The notes under the pieces were generated by a model that had not been told where the DNA came from, did not search any database, and saw only the letters and a program-made list of their open reading frames with translations. A program made the translations under genes and the position numbers. A stretch of DNA of 64,000 bases, taken from Streptomyces viridiviolaceus (GTDB lineage: Bacteria > Actinomycetota > Actinomycetes > Streptomycetales > Streptomycetaceae). This document shows, in pieces, positions 24,821-33,620 of this stretch (its first letter is position 1; each line of letters begins with the position of its first letter). The stretch covers positions 65,210-129,209 of the forward strand of contig NZ_BMWA01000017.1 of NCBI RefSeq assembly GCF_014650995.1, read 5' to 3'.

Positions 24821-26356
24821 ATGACACCTTTCTCCAGGAGCGGTGGTCCGGGGCGCAAGGGCCTCGCCACGCTGATCTGTGGCGCGCTGGCCGCCGGAGG
24901 GCTCGCGGCCGCCGGCGTGACCGCGCTGGAACCGGGGGCGGCCTCCGCCTCCAGCCACCGGGAGGCCCCGCTGATATCGGGGACCCCGCAGTACGACAAC
25001 ACGGACCTGTACGCCTTCGTGAGCCCGGACCGGCCGGACACCACGACGATCGTCGCGAACTGGACCCCGTTCGAGGAGCCCGCCGGCGGGCCGAACTTCT
25101 ACCCCTTCGCCGAGGACGCCCAGTACGACCTGCACATCGACAACGACGGCGACGCGCAGGGCGAGCTGCTGTTCCGGTACACGTTCAGGACCCACACGAA
25201 GAACGACAAGACGTTCCTGTACAACACCGGCCCGGTGACCGGTCTCGACGACCCGGACCTCAACATCACGCAGACGTACGACGTCGAGCTGATCAAGCTG
25301 CACGAGCAGAAGGTGACGTCGCGGACGAAGGTCGCCGACGACGTGCCCGTGGCACCGTCGAACGTCGGCAAGGCGTCGATGCCGGACTACGACACGCTGC
25401 GCGAGCAGGCGATCCACCGACTCGCCGGCGGGGGCCGGACGTTCGCCGGCCAGGCCGACGACCCCTTCTTCCTGGACCTGCGCGTCTTCGACCTGCTGTA
25501 CGGCGGGGACCTGTCCGAGGTCGGCAACGACACCCTCAAGGGCTACAACGTCAACTCGATCGCACTCCAGCTCCCCACCGGGATGCTCACCGAGTCGCCC
25601 GGGCAGCCGGTCGTCGGCATCTGGTCGACCACGCAGCGCAAGAACGCCCAGGGGCACTTCACCCAGGTCTCGCGCCTCGGCAACCCGCTGGTGAACGAGG
25701 TGGTCAACCCGCTCGAGGACAAGGACGCGTTCAACGCCTCCTCGCCGTGGGAGGACGCGCGGTTCCTGCCGAACGTCACCAACCCCGAGCTGCCGAGGCT
25801 CGTCGAGGCGATCTACAGGATCGAGGCACCCGCCGAGCCGCGCGACGACCTCGTCGACGTCTTCCTCAAGGGCGTCGAGGGCCTGAACCGGCCGCCGCAC
25901 GTGACCCCCTCGGAGCAGCTGCGCCTGAACACGTCGATCGAGCCGGCCGCCGAGCCGAAGCGGCTCGGCGTTCTCGACGGCGACAAGGCGGGCTTCCCGA
26001 ACGGGCGCCGGCTGACCGACGACGTGGTCGACGCCGCGCTCCAGGTCGTCGAGGGCGAGCTGGTCGGTGCCGAGAACGACCTGGGTGACGCGGTCGACGC
26101 CAACGACCGGGAGTTCGGGCGGTCCTTCCCGTATCTGGCGAACCCCACGGAGGGTTCGCGGGGGCCGCTCGCCGAGGGCGTGGGCGACGCCAACGACGTA
26201 CGCAACGGGCTCGGCGACGCGCTGCGTCCCGCCGGTTCCTCCGGCTCCGACGACACCTTCCTGATCGCCGCCTCCGCGGGAGCCGGAGCGGTCGGGATCC
26301 TGCTGGTCGGCGCGGCCCTGGCGTGGTGGCGCCGCATGCGGGACCGGGCCTACTGA
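24821..26356 (+). CDS. DUF4331 surface protein with C-terminal membrane anchor
   Basis: A 511-residue protein. An N-terminal signal region (LATLICGALAAGGLAAAGV) leads to the domain start SSHREAPLISGTPQYDNTDL, the hallmark opening of DUF4331. Later segments are NNTGPVTG-like beta strands, PFFLDLRVFDLLYGGDLSEV, NVNSIALQLPTGML and FPNGRRLTDDVVDAALQVVE, all typical of the family. A C-terminal helix (IAASAGAGAVGILLVGAALA) followed by WWRRMRDR anchors it outside the cell. The ATG at 24821 follows GAGGA. DUF4331 proteins have no established activity. A TPR protein and a NicO permease follow. Confidence 0.9.
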   Translation: MTPFSRSGGPGRKGLATLICGALAAGGLAAAGVTALEPGAASASSHREAPLISGTPQYDNTDLYAFVSPDRPDTTTIVANWTPFEEPAGGPNFYPFAEDAQYDLHIDNDGDAQGELLFRYTFRTHTKNDKTFLYNTGPVTGLDDPDLNITQTYDVELIKLHEQKVTSRTKVADDVPVAPSNVGKASMPDYDTLREQAIHRLAGGGRTFAGQADDPFFLDLRVFDLLYGGDLSEVGNDTLKGYNVNSIALQLPTGMLTESPGQPVVGIWSTTQRKNAQGHFTQVSRLGNPLVNEVVNPLEDKDAFNASSPWEDARFLPNVTNPELPRLVEAIYRIEAPAEPRDDLVDVFLKGVEGLNRPPHVTPSEQLRLNTSIEPAAEPKRLGVLDGDKAGFPNGRRLTDDVVDAALQVVEGELVGAENDLGDAVDANDREFGRSFPYLANPTEGSRGPLAEGVGDANDVRNGLGDALRPAGSSGSDDTFLIAASAGAGAVGILLVGAALAWWRRMRDRAY

Positions 26357-26375
26357 CCGGTTCCGCCCTCCGACC

Positions 26376-26417
26376 GGCGCGACCCGTTCCTTCCCCTCCC
26401 CCACGGCGGGTCGCGCC
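26376..26417 (+). terminator. Hairpin between DUF4331 and TPR genes
   Basis: GGCGCGACCCG (26376-26386) pairs with CGGGTCGCGCC (26407-26417), an 11-base perfect stem with a 20-base pyrimidine-rich loop and no U-tract. It lies 19 bases after the DUF4331 stop, so it could terminate part of the transcription or stabilise the upstream message. Confidence 0.5.
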
Positions 26418-26463
26418 GCCCCGCGTCCCGCTCCCGTTTCCGTTACGTCGCTCGAGGAGAGGC

Positions 26464-28194
26464 ATGGCCCCGCGTACGCACGACAGCGCCCCTGAGAACG
26501 AGCGGCCCGAGGCGCCCCGTCCGGGCCCGCCGCCACCGCCTGCCACCCGGCCGGGCAGCACCGACGCGACGCCGGCGGCCTCCCGCCCCCGGTCGCGCCG
26601 GCCGGCGGCCACCGGCTCGCCGGGGGACGGGACGCCCGGAGAACGCGGCGCCGGGCCGCACCCGCACACCGACGGCACCGGATCCCACGACACGGCACCC
26701 ACCCACCGCGGCGACGGATCGCGGCCTCCAAGCCCCGGCACCCAGCCCCGCAACACGACGCCCACCGGCCCCGACGGCACCGCACCCGGCGACACGGCAC
26801 CCGCCGACCCCGACGCGGTAGCGGCTGCCGAGGGCACGGGAGGCGGGGACGGGAGCGTTGCCGCCGGGCGGGGCGGGCGTGGGCTGCGCCTAGCCGGATG
26901 CGCCGCGTTGCTGGCCGTTGCGCTCACCGCGGGAGCGGTCGCGGTCGGGGACGTGCGGGACGGCGGGGGCGCTGCGTCGGCCGGTGCCGCCGCCGTACCG
27001 GAGCCGGGTCCGCCGGCCGGCGAGGACCTGGACGCGGACATCGGCGCCCTGCAGACGCGGCTGCGGTCCCGGCCGCAGGACTTCGGCGGCTGGGCGACCC
27101 TCGGCCTCGCCCACGTCGAGAAGGCCCGCACCGACGGCGATCCCTCGCGCTATCCACGGGCCGAGCATGCCCTGAAGCGCTCCCTGGAACTGGAACCCGG
27201 CAACGACCGGGCCCTCGCCGGCCACGCCGCCCTCGCCGCCGCCCGGCACGACTTCACGGGCGCCCTGCGGTACGCAGATCGGGCCCTGGAGAAGAACCCG
27301 TACAACGAACGCGCCCTGTGCGCACGGATCGACGCCCTCGTCGAGCTGGGCCGCTACGACGACGCGGCCGAGGCCGCCGACACCGCCGACTCGAGGCGGC
27401 CGGGCGTGCCGGTCTTCACGCGGTACGCGTACGTCCAGGAGCTGCGCGGCGACGTGGGCACCGCGCGCCGGGTGCTGGAGCAGGCGCTCGCCGGCGCCGC
27501 GTCCCCGGCGGACGTGGCGTACGTCGCCACCGAGTTGGGCAACCTGGCCCGCGACCAGGGCGACCAGCGGACCGCGCTGCGCCACTACGCCCGTGCCCTC
27601 TCCGCCGACGACGCCCATCTCCCCGCCCTGGAGGGCCGCGCCCGTGCCCGGGCCGCGAGCGGGGACCGCGGCGGGGCGGTCGAGGACCTGGAGAGGGTGG
27701 TGGCCCGCTCACCGCTGCCCGGCCCGCTCGTCGCCCTAGGCGAGTTGTACGAGGCCGGCGGCGACCGGGAGAAGGCCCGTGAGCAGTACGCCCTCGTCGA
27801 CGCCTGGACGGCACTCGCCCGCGCGGGCGGCGTCGACGCGGACCTCGACACCGCGCTCGCCGCCGCCGACCACGGCGACGAAGGGGAGGCTCTGGGCGCG
27901 GCCCGCGCCGAGTGGGCCCGCCGCCGCACCGTGCACACCGCGGACGCCCTCGCCTGGGCGCTGCACGTGGCCGGCCGCGACGCGGAGGCCCTGCCCTACG
28001 CCCGCCGGGCCACGTCCGGCGGTTACCGCAACGCGGCCTTCCTCCACCACCGGGGCATGATCGAGCTGGCCCTGGGCCGGGAACAGGACGCGCGGCGCCA
28101 TCTGCGGGCGGCACTCGAACTGAACCCCGGCTTCTCCCCGCTCGGCGCCCGCGAAGCCCGAACCGCCCTGAGGGACCTGGAGGCGGCCCGGTGA
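26464..28194 (+). CDS. Membrane-anchored TPR-repeat protein
   Basis: A 576-residue protein. A long disordered Pro/Gly/Thr-rich N-terminus (1-135) is followed by one membrane helix (about 140-160, LRLAGCAALLAVALTAGAVA). A TPR solenoid of several 34-residue helical pairs extends to the end (RALAGHAALAAARHDFTGAL, YNERALCARIDALVELGRYD, AAFLHHRGMIELALGREQDA). The start follows GAGGAGAGG. Its stop overlaps the GTG of the NicO gene. The TPR domain presumably lies outside the cell next to the DUF4331 protein and may act as an assembly scaffold; that is inference. Confidence 0.85.
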   Translation: MAPRTHDSAPENERPEAPRPGPPPPPATRPGSTDATPAASRPRSRRPAATGSPGDGTPGERGAGPHPHTDGTGSHDTAPTHRGDGSRPPSPGTQPRNTTPTGPDGTAPGDTAPADPDAVAAAEGTGGGDGSVAAGRGGRGLRLAGCAALLAVALTAGAVAVGDVRDGGGAASAGAAAVPEPGPPAGEDLDADIGALQTRLRSRPQDFGGWATLGLAHVEKARTDGDPSRYPRAEHALKRSLELEPGNDRALAGHAALAAARHDFTGALRYADRALEKNPYNERALCARIDALVELGRYDDAAEAADTADSRRPGVPVFTRYAYVQELRGDVGTARRVLEQALAGAASPADVAYVATELGNLARDQGDQRTALRHYARALSADDAHLPALEGRARARAASGDRGGAVEDLERVVARSPLPGPLVALGELYEAGGDREKAREQYALVDAWTALARAGGVDADLDTALAAADHGDEGEALGAARAEWARRRTVHTADALAWALHVAGRDAEALPYARRATSGGYRNAAFLHHRGMIELALGREQDARRHLRAALELNPGFSPLGAREARTALRDLEAAR

Positions 28195-29627
28195 GCCCCC
28201 GCCGTCTCCTGGCGCGCGGCGCGGCCCTCCTCACCGCCGCCTGCGCCCTCGCCCTGTCCCCTCCGGCCCCCGCGAGCGCTCATCCGCTCGGCAACTTCAC
28301 GGTCAACCGCTACGACGGTCTGGTCGCCGCCCCCGGCGAACTGCGCGTCGACCACGTGGAGGACCTTGCCGAGATCCCGGCGACCCAGGCCGGCCCGGAC
28401 GTCGAACGGCTCGGCACGGCGGAATGGGCCCGGCGGCGCTGCGCGAAGGCGGCGCGGGACAGCCGGCTCACCGTCGACGGTCGTAGGGTCGCCCTCACCG
28501 CGCGGCGCAGTCACGCGCGCGTGCGGCCCGGTCAGGCCGGGCTCGACACCCTGCGCGTGGAGTGCCGGTTCACGGCGCCGCTTCCCGGCTCGGCCACGGT
28601 GAGCGTGGGTTTCCGCGCCGCCGGGACCTCCTCGGGGCCCGGCTGGCGGGAGATCAGCGCACGCGGCGACCGTATGACGCTCACCGCGTCGGACGTGCCG
28701 CGGTCCTCGGCCTCGCGGGAACTGACCCGCTATCCGCAGGAGTTGCTCTCCTCCCCGGCCGACACCGCCACCGCCTCCCTGCGGGTGCGGCCCGGCGGCC
28801 CCGCCCTGGACGCGCAGCGGCAGGACGACCCGGCCGCCTCCGTCCTGCCGCGCGGCGCGGACCGCTGGACCCGGGCCCTGGACTCCCTGGTCGCCCGCCA
28901 CGACCTCACCGCCGGCTTCGCCGCCCTGGCACTCGCCGTCGCGGTCGTCCTCGGCGCGGCGCACGCGCTCGCGCCGGGGCACGGCAAGACCCTGATGGCC
29001 GCGACGGCAGCCGCCCGAGGCGGCCGGGCCCGGCTGAAGGACGTCCTCCCCCTGGCCGTCTCGGTGACGGTCACCCACACGCTGGGCGTGGTCGCCCTCG
29101 GCCTGCTGGTCACGGCCGGCTCGGCCGCCGCGCCCACGGTCGTCGCCTGGCTCGGCATCGCGAGCGGCGTCCTGGTGACCCTGGCGGGCGCGAGCCTGGT
29201 ACGCCGTGCCCTGCGCCACCGGGGTCACGGGCACGCCCACGGGCATGAGCACGGCCACGGGCACCACACCCACCCGGCCGCGCCCTCCCTGCGCGGCACG
29301 GTCCTCCTCGGTCTCGCCGGCGGGCTCGTGCCCAGTCCGTCCGCCGTGGTGGTGCTCGTCGGCGCCGCCGCCCTCGGCCAGGCGTGGTTCGGACTGCTGC
29401 TCGTGGTCGCGTACGGCGTGGGGCTCGCCCTCACCCTCACCGCGGCCGGTGTCGCGGTCGTCCGGCTCGGCGGCGGCGTGACCCGCGTGCTGCGGCGCCG
29501 TCCCCGCTGGGCCTCGGGGCCGCCGGCCGACCTGGTGCGCCGGGCGGCGCCCCTGGGTTCGGCCTTCGTCGTGGTGGCCCTCGGGGCCGGATTGGTGTTC
29601 AGGGGGGCGGCATCAGCACTCGGTTGA
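28191..29627 (+). CDS. NicO-family nickel/cobalt-type permease with His-rich loop
   Basis: A 478-residue protein. A signal peptide ending PPAPASA precedes HPLGNFTVNRYDG. An extracytoplasmic domain of about 200 residues follows, then about six membrane helices beginning near residue 245. The family motif is GAAHALAPGHGKTLMAA. A cytoplasmic loop of dense His-Gly repeats (GHGHAHGHEHGHGHH) would buffer metal, followed by GLAGGLVPSPSAVVVL. The GTG start overlaps the TPR stop. Relatives handle Ni2+ or Co2+ or export metals; direction is not settled. Metal handling may therefore be the theme of this sigma-controlled operon. Confidence 0.88.
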   Translation: MSPRRLLARGAALLTAACALALSPPAPASAHPLGNFTVNRYDGLVAAPGELRVDHVEDLAEIPATQAGPDVERLGTAEWARRRCAKAARDSRLTVDGRRVALTARRSHARVRPGQAGLDTLRVECRFTAPLPGSATVSVGFRAAGTSSGPGWREISARGDRMTLTASDVPRSSASRELTRYPQELLSSPADTATASLRVRPGGPALDAQRQDDPAASVLPRGADRWTRALDSLVARHDLTAGFAALALAVAVVLGAAHALAPGHGKTLMAATAAARGGRARLKDVLPLAVSVTVTHTLGVVALGLLVTAGSAAAPTVVAWLGIASGVLVTLAGASLVRRALRHRGHGHAHGHEHGHGHHTHPAAPSLRGTVLLGLAGGLVPSPSAVVVLVGAAALGQAWFGLLLVVAYGVGLALTLTAAGVAVVRLGGGVTRVLRRRPRWASGPPADLVRRAAPLGSAFVVVALGAGLVFRGAASALG

Positions 29628-29688
29628 GCTACTTTGGGGAGAATTGCGGGGAGAAACCGTGCGAGACGTCGACGTCTAGGGGGCGCCG

Positions 29689-31341
29689 GTGTTCGAGGAA
29701 CCCGGCAGTGAGCGTGTGATCGCCGGCCGCTACCGTCTCCTGTCCCCTCTGGGCGAGGGCGGCATGGGCACCGTGTGGCGCGCCCGCGACGAGGTGCTGC
29801 ACCGCGAGGTCGCCGTCAAGGAGGTGCGCGCGCCCGCCGGGCTGCCGGACGCCGAGGTGCGGCGGATGTACACCCGGCTGGAGCGCGAGGCATGGGCCGC
29901 CGCCCGGGTCGCCCACCACAACGTCGTCACGGTGTACGACGTGGCCACCGACGGCGGCCGGCCCTGGATCGTGATGGAGCTGGTCCGCGGACTGTCCCTG
30001 GCCGACCTGCTGGACGCCGAGGGCCCGCTGCCGCCGCGCCGGGCCGCGCACATCGGCGCCGAGGTGCTGGCCGCGCTGCGGGCCGCGCACGCGGCGGGCG
30101 TGCTGCACCGGGACGTGAAGCCGGGCAACGTGCTGCTGGCGAACGACGGCCGGGTGGTGCTCACGGACTTCGGGATCGCCATGGTCGAGGGCAGCTCCGC
30201 GCTGACCATGACCGGCGAGGTCGTCGGCTCGCCCGAGTTCCTCGCCCCGGAACGGGCGCTGGGCCGCACGCCCGGTCCCGAGTCCGACCTGTGGTCGCTG
30301 GGCGTGCTGCTGTACGCGGCGGTCGAGGGCGCCTCGCCCTTCCGTCAGGACACCCCGCTGAGCACGCTGCGGGCCGTCGTCGACGAGGAGTTGCCGCCGC
30401 CGCACCGGGCCGGTCCGCTCGCCCCGGTCGTCGAGGGCCTGCTGCGCAAGGACCCGGCCGAACGGACGCCCGCCGAGCGGGCCGAGCGGGAGCTGCGGCT
30501 GATCGGCGCCGGAGGTGTGCCCTCCGGCGGAGGCACCCCGCGCGCGGACACGGCGCCGGCCGCCGTGTACGCCCCGACGGTCTCGGCCCGCCCCGGGCAG
30601 GGCACGCCGACCCCGCCGCAGCCGGTCCCGTCGACGGGGCCGGAGCCCCGGACCGCCGGGACGAGCACGGCCACACGGCCCCGACGGGACCGGCGGGCGG
30701 TCGTCGTGCTGGTCCTGGGGCTGGCCGCCCTCGCGCTGGCACTGGGCGGGCTGACGTACGCCCTGCTGGACCGCGGGGACGGGGACGGCGGGGAGGAGGG
30801 TGCGGGCGGCCGGCGGAGCGCGGGGGTGACGTCGTCCGCCCCGAGCCGGTCGGAGCCCGGTGAGGAGCCGAGCCCGTCGACCGGCACCGGCGGCGGGGGT
30901 GGCGGGCACGGTCCGGAGAGCTCTCCCGCGCCGCAGTCGGTGCGGGTGTCCGTGACGGGTTCGCGCACCGCGTACGAGGGGGCCTGTCCGCCGCCGCACG
31001 CGCAGTCGCCGGAGTTCACGGCGACGTTCACGGTCGGACGGCTGCCGGCGCGGGTGGACTTCCGCTGGGTGACGCGGGACGGGGCGGTGTCCGATCCCGG
31101 GTGGCGGACGCTGGAGTTCCCGGCGGGCGGTGGCCGCTCCCGGCAGGACACGGTGATCGTGACCACGGAACTCACGAGCGGCGCGCTCGAGAGCGCGGTC
31201 CGCGTCGACGTCCGGGAGCCGGTGGACACCACGTCGAACTCGGTGGCGTTCTCGGTGCTGTGCGGGACGGAGACCCCGACGGGCGGGGCCTCCGCTTCTC
31301 CTTCTCCTTCCGCTTCTCCTTCCGCTTCGGCGTCCTACTGA
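29689..31341 (+). CDS. PknB-type Ser/Thr protein kinase with extracellular domain
   Basis: A 550-residue membrane kinase. The kinase domain spans 15-270: glycine loop LGEGGMGTVW, Lys44, catalytic HRDVKPGN (Asp142), DFG at 160-162 and the APE-like LAPERA. A Pro-rich linker and one membrane helix (337-360) follow. The exterior has a Gly/Ser/Pro stretch and a beta-rich domain of about 110 residues with two Cys (GACPPPHAQSPEF, SVLCGTE) that may form a disulfide. No PASTA repeats. It ends in a Ser-Pro-Ala repeat tail. The GTG at 29689 has AGGGGG upstream. Targets are unknown. Confidence 0.93.
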   Translation: MFEEPGSERVIAGRYRLLSPLGEGGMGTVWRARDEVLHREVAVKEVRAPAGLPDAEVRRMYTRLEREAWAAARVAHHNVVTVYDVATDGGRPWIVMELVRGLSLADLLDAEGPLPPRRAAHIGAEVLAALRAAHAAGVLHRDVKPGNVLLANDGRVVLTDFGIAMVEGSSALTMTGEVVGSPEFLAPERALGRTPGPESDLWSLGVLLYAAVEGASPFRQDTPLSTLRAVVDEELPPPHRAGPLAPVVEGLLRKDPAERTPAERAERELRLIGAGGVPSGGGTPRADTAPAAVYAPTVSARPGQGTPTPPQPVPSTGPEPRTAGTSTATRPRRDRRAVVVLVLGLAALALALGGLTYALLDRGDGDGGEEGAGGRRSAGVTSSAPSRSEPGEEPSPSTGTGGGGGGHGPESSPAPQSVRVSVTGSRTAYEGACPPPHAQSPEFTATFTVGRLPARVDFRWVTRDGAVSDPGWRTLEFPAGGGRSRQDTVIVTTELTSGALESAVRVDVREPVDTTSNSVAFSVLCGTETPTGGASASPSPSASPSASASY

Positions 31342-31352
31342 CGGGGTGACGG

Positions 31353-32159
31353 TCAGGCGGCGGTGGTGAGGACCGGCAGGTAGCCGCCCGACTGCCCGGC
31401 CGCGGTCGGGTGGTAGGACTCACCGATGTTGAGCCAGTTCACGCTGTGCAGCCAGGAACTGCCGGAGCAGATCTCGTGGCCGGTGAAGGTGTTGCGGACG
31501 TCGCCGAAGGTGAAGCCGTGAGCGGCGGCGCGCTGGGCGATGGCGCTGTTGAGGTGGTCGGCGGCGTCGTTGATCGCCTTCCGCTTGGTCTCGGAGAGGC
31601 CGAGGCAGGAGGTGCCGAGCTTGTAGAAGCGGGGGTAGCCGATGACGACGACGTGGGCGCTCGGCGCCCTGTTGCGGATGGCCGAATAGACACCGTCGAG
31701 GTTGCCGGGCAGCGTCGAGTCGACGTACGCCCTGGCGGTGGCGATCCGCGACAGGCAGGAGCTGTCGGACTGGAGCACACAGGTCGTCATGACGTCGGCG
31801 AATCCGGCGTCGTTGCCGCCGACGCTGATGGACACCAGTGACGTGGCGGAGCCGAGGGGGCCCAGTTGTCCGGCGAGAACATCACTCGTACGGGCGCCGG
31901 AGCAGGCGGTGAAGTCGAACGTCGAGGGTGAATGGGCGGCGGCCCAGAGGTACGGGTGGGCCTTCGTGCTGCGCTTGCAGTCGCCGCTGGAGCTGATGTA
32001 GCTGCCCGCTCCGACCCCCGAGGAGTAGGAGTCGCCGAGGGCCACATAGCCGCCGGCCGCGGCGGGTTGGGCCGCCTGTGCGGTCGCGGCACCGGTGAGG
32101 GCGGTGCCGACGGCGAGGAGAAGTGAGGTCAGGTAGCCGACAAGTCGGGAACGTCTCAT
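31353..32159 (-). CDS. Secreted SGNH-family lipase/esterase
   Basis: A 268-residue exported hydrolase. The signal peptide (LTSLLLAVGTALTGAATAQA) ends near residue 29. Block I is ALGDSYSSGVGAG with the nucleophile Ser, the oxyanion Gly/Asn region is SVGGNDAG, and the catalytic His is in ESYHPTAAGQ. Six Cys probably form three disulfides, as in Streptomyces SGNH lipases; the protein resembles the S. coelicolor phospholipase/esterase SCO1725 from memory. The ATG at 32159 follows AGGGAGG. It is convergent with the kinase gene, 11 bases apart. Confidence 0.94.
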   Translation of the reverse strand: MRRSRLVGYLTSLLLAVGTALTGAATAQAAQPAAAGGYVALGDSYSSGVGAGSYISSSGDCKRSTKAHPYLWAAAHSPSTFDFTACSGARTSDVLAGQLGPLGSATSLVSISVGGNDAGFADVMTTCVLQSDSSCLSRIATARAYVDSTLPGNLDGVYSAIRNRAPSAHVVVIGYPRFYKLGTSCLGLSETKRKAINDAADHLNSAIAQRAAAHGFTFGDVRNTFTGHEICSGSSWLHSVNWLNIGESYHPTAAGQSGGYLPVLTTAA

Positions 32160-32801
32160 GGAACCTCCCTTTAGCAGGATCTCTGCCTCAACCGTCGTAT
32201 CAGCTACGCGTGTTGACGGGTAGTGTCCATGCCAACAATGCCCATACAGACTCGTTCAAACTCGGACGAATTTCAGTCAGGACATCCATGCCGCCTTGAC
32301 GGCCCGCACGGGGCTGCGCGACATTGAGGCCCGGCATCCGGGGCTTCGGGGGGCAATTCGGCCATGCACGCCATAGGCATCAAGACAGGCTCAACGGACG
32401 TGCCGTACGAACCCGCCTCCTGCGAAGCGCGGATGACAGGCAAACCAACAAAAACGTGAGGCCACGTTCCAGGCCTTGCCATACGGGTTCAATCATCAAT
32501 ACCGTCGTACATCTCACCCGCACCGGTCTGTCAGCTAGCGGCTCTAGGGGAGGGCTCAAGGACCGCGACGGCCCGGGCGGGGCGCGGTAGGGGGGTGCCG
32601 TGCTCGGTGACCGCGTTCGTGACCGAGTCGTGCCGCGCGGCCGGCTGCCGTTTTCCAGGCGCCGGCGGGCTTTGCCAGCTCGCCTGGCACGTACGGGGAT
32701 TCATGCCGTCGTGCTCTGGGTGAGAACCCCCCTTTCGAACCGGATTCAGAGCCGGACCGCCCCTGGGGCGGGCGGTCCGCCGGACGAGAGGGACCAGACT
32801 C
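32160..32801. other. Long intergenic region, relatively AT-rich in its left half
   Basis: These 642 bases separate divergent SGNH and glycosyltransferase genes. The part at about 32190-32530 is clearly less GC-rich than its surroundings. Short ORFs there lack Shine-Dalgarno sequences and codon bias, so I do not call them. The right end carries a hairpin just before the glycosyltransferase (32754-32778). Both promoters must lie here. A small RNA or a decayed gene in the AT-richer section is possible but unsupported. Confidence 0.5.
32754..32778 (+). promoter_or_regulatory. Leader hairpin before the glycosyltransferase operon
   Basis: GGACCGCCC and GGGCGGTCC form a perfect 9-base stem with a 7-base loop. 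It ends 23 bases before the ATG at 32802 and just upstream of the Shine-Dalgarno GAGAGGGAC. In the mRNA it could influence ribosome access or mark a processing site. Confidence 0.4.
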
Positions 32802-33620
32802 ATGAGCTCAGTTCTGCAGCCGGCGAGCACGGACAATGATCCGTCGCCCGCCGGGAAGTACCGGCCCGTCTCCTCGCACCTGGCCATAGCGCCGCCGGTG
32901 AGCGTGGTGATACCCGCCATGAACGAGGCGGAGAACCTTCCGTACGTCTTCAAGACGCTGCCCGACTGGATCCACGAGGTCGTCCTCGTGGACGGCAACT
33001 CCACCGACAACACCGTGGAGGTGGCGCGGGAGCTGTGGCCGGACGTCAAGGTCGTCGAACAGCGCGGCAAGGGCAAGGGGGACGCGCTGATCACCGGTTT
33101 CAAGGCGTGCACCGGTGACATCATCGTGATGGTCGACGCCGACGGGTCGGCCGACGGCCAGGAGATCGTGTCGTACGTCTCCGCCCTCGTGTCGGGCGCG
33201 GACTTCGCCAAGGGCTCCCGTTTCGCCAACGGCGGCGGCACCGACGACATGACCTTCATCCGCAAGCTCGGCAACCGCGCGCTGTGCGCGGTCGTCAACC
33301 GCAAGTTCGGCGCCCGCTACACCGACCTGTGCTACGGCTACAACGCGTTCTGGCGGCACTGCCTGGACAAGATCGACCTCGACTGCACCGGCTTCGAGGT
33401 CGAGACCCTGATGAACATCCGGGTCGTCAAGGCCGGGCTCAAGGTGCAGGAGATCCCCAGCCACGAGTACCTGCGCATCCACGGCGTGAGCAACCTGCGC
33501 GCCGTGCGGGACGGGCTGCGGGTGCTCAGAGTGATCCTGGAGGAGCGTTCCAACCGGCGTGCGCTGCGCAGCCGTACGCACTCGCCGATGCTCGACACGG
33601 TCCGGGGGAAGGTGTCTTGA
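32802..33620 (+). CDS. Family 2 glycosyltransferase (DPM-like)
   Basis: A 272-residue GT-A enzyme with SVVIPAMNEAENLPYV, VVLVDGNSTDNT and the metal-binding DxD in VDADGSADG. KGKGDALITGF and LCYGYNAFWRH are typical of polyprenyl-phosphate and surface-polymer transferases. It has no C-terminal membrane helices, so it is soluble or peripheral. First gene of a coupled three-gene operon with a second GT2 and a polysaccharide deacetylase. The sugar donor is unknown; a role in an extracellular or wall polysaccharide is likely. Confidence 0.88.
   Translation: MSSVLQPASTDNDPSPAGKYRPVSSHLAIAPPVSVVIPAMNEAENLPYVFKTLPDWIHEVVLVDGNSTDNTVEVARELWPDVKVVEQRGKGKGDALITGFKACTGDIIVMVDADGSADGQEIVSYVSALVSGADFAKGSRFANGGGTDDMTFIRKLGNRALCAVVNRKFGARYTDLCYGYNAFWRHCLDKIDLDCTGFEVETLMNIRVVKAGLKVQEIPSHEYLRIHGVSNLRAVRDGLRVLRVILEERSNRRALRSRTHSPMLDTVRGKVS

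Noticed and set aside
32324-32590. Short open frame in the AT-richer intergenic region
   Set aside because: No Shine-Dalgarno sequence, no third-position GC bias and no recognisable product.
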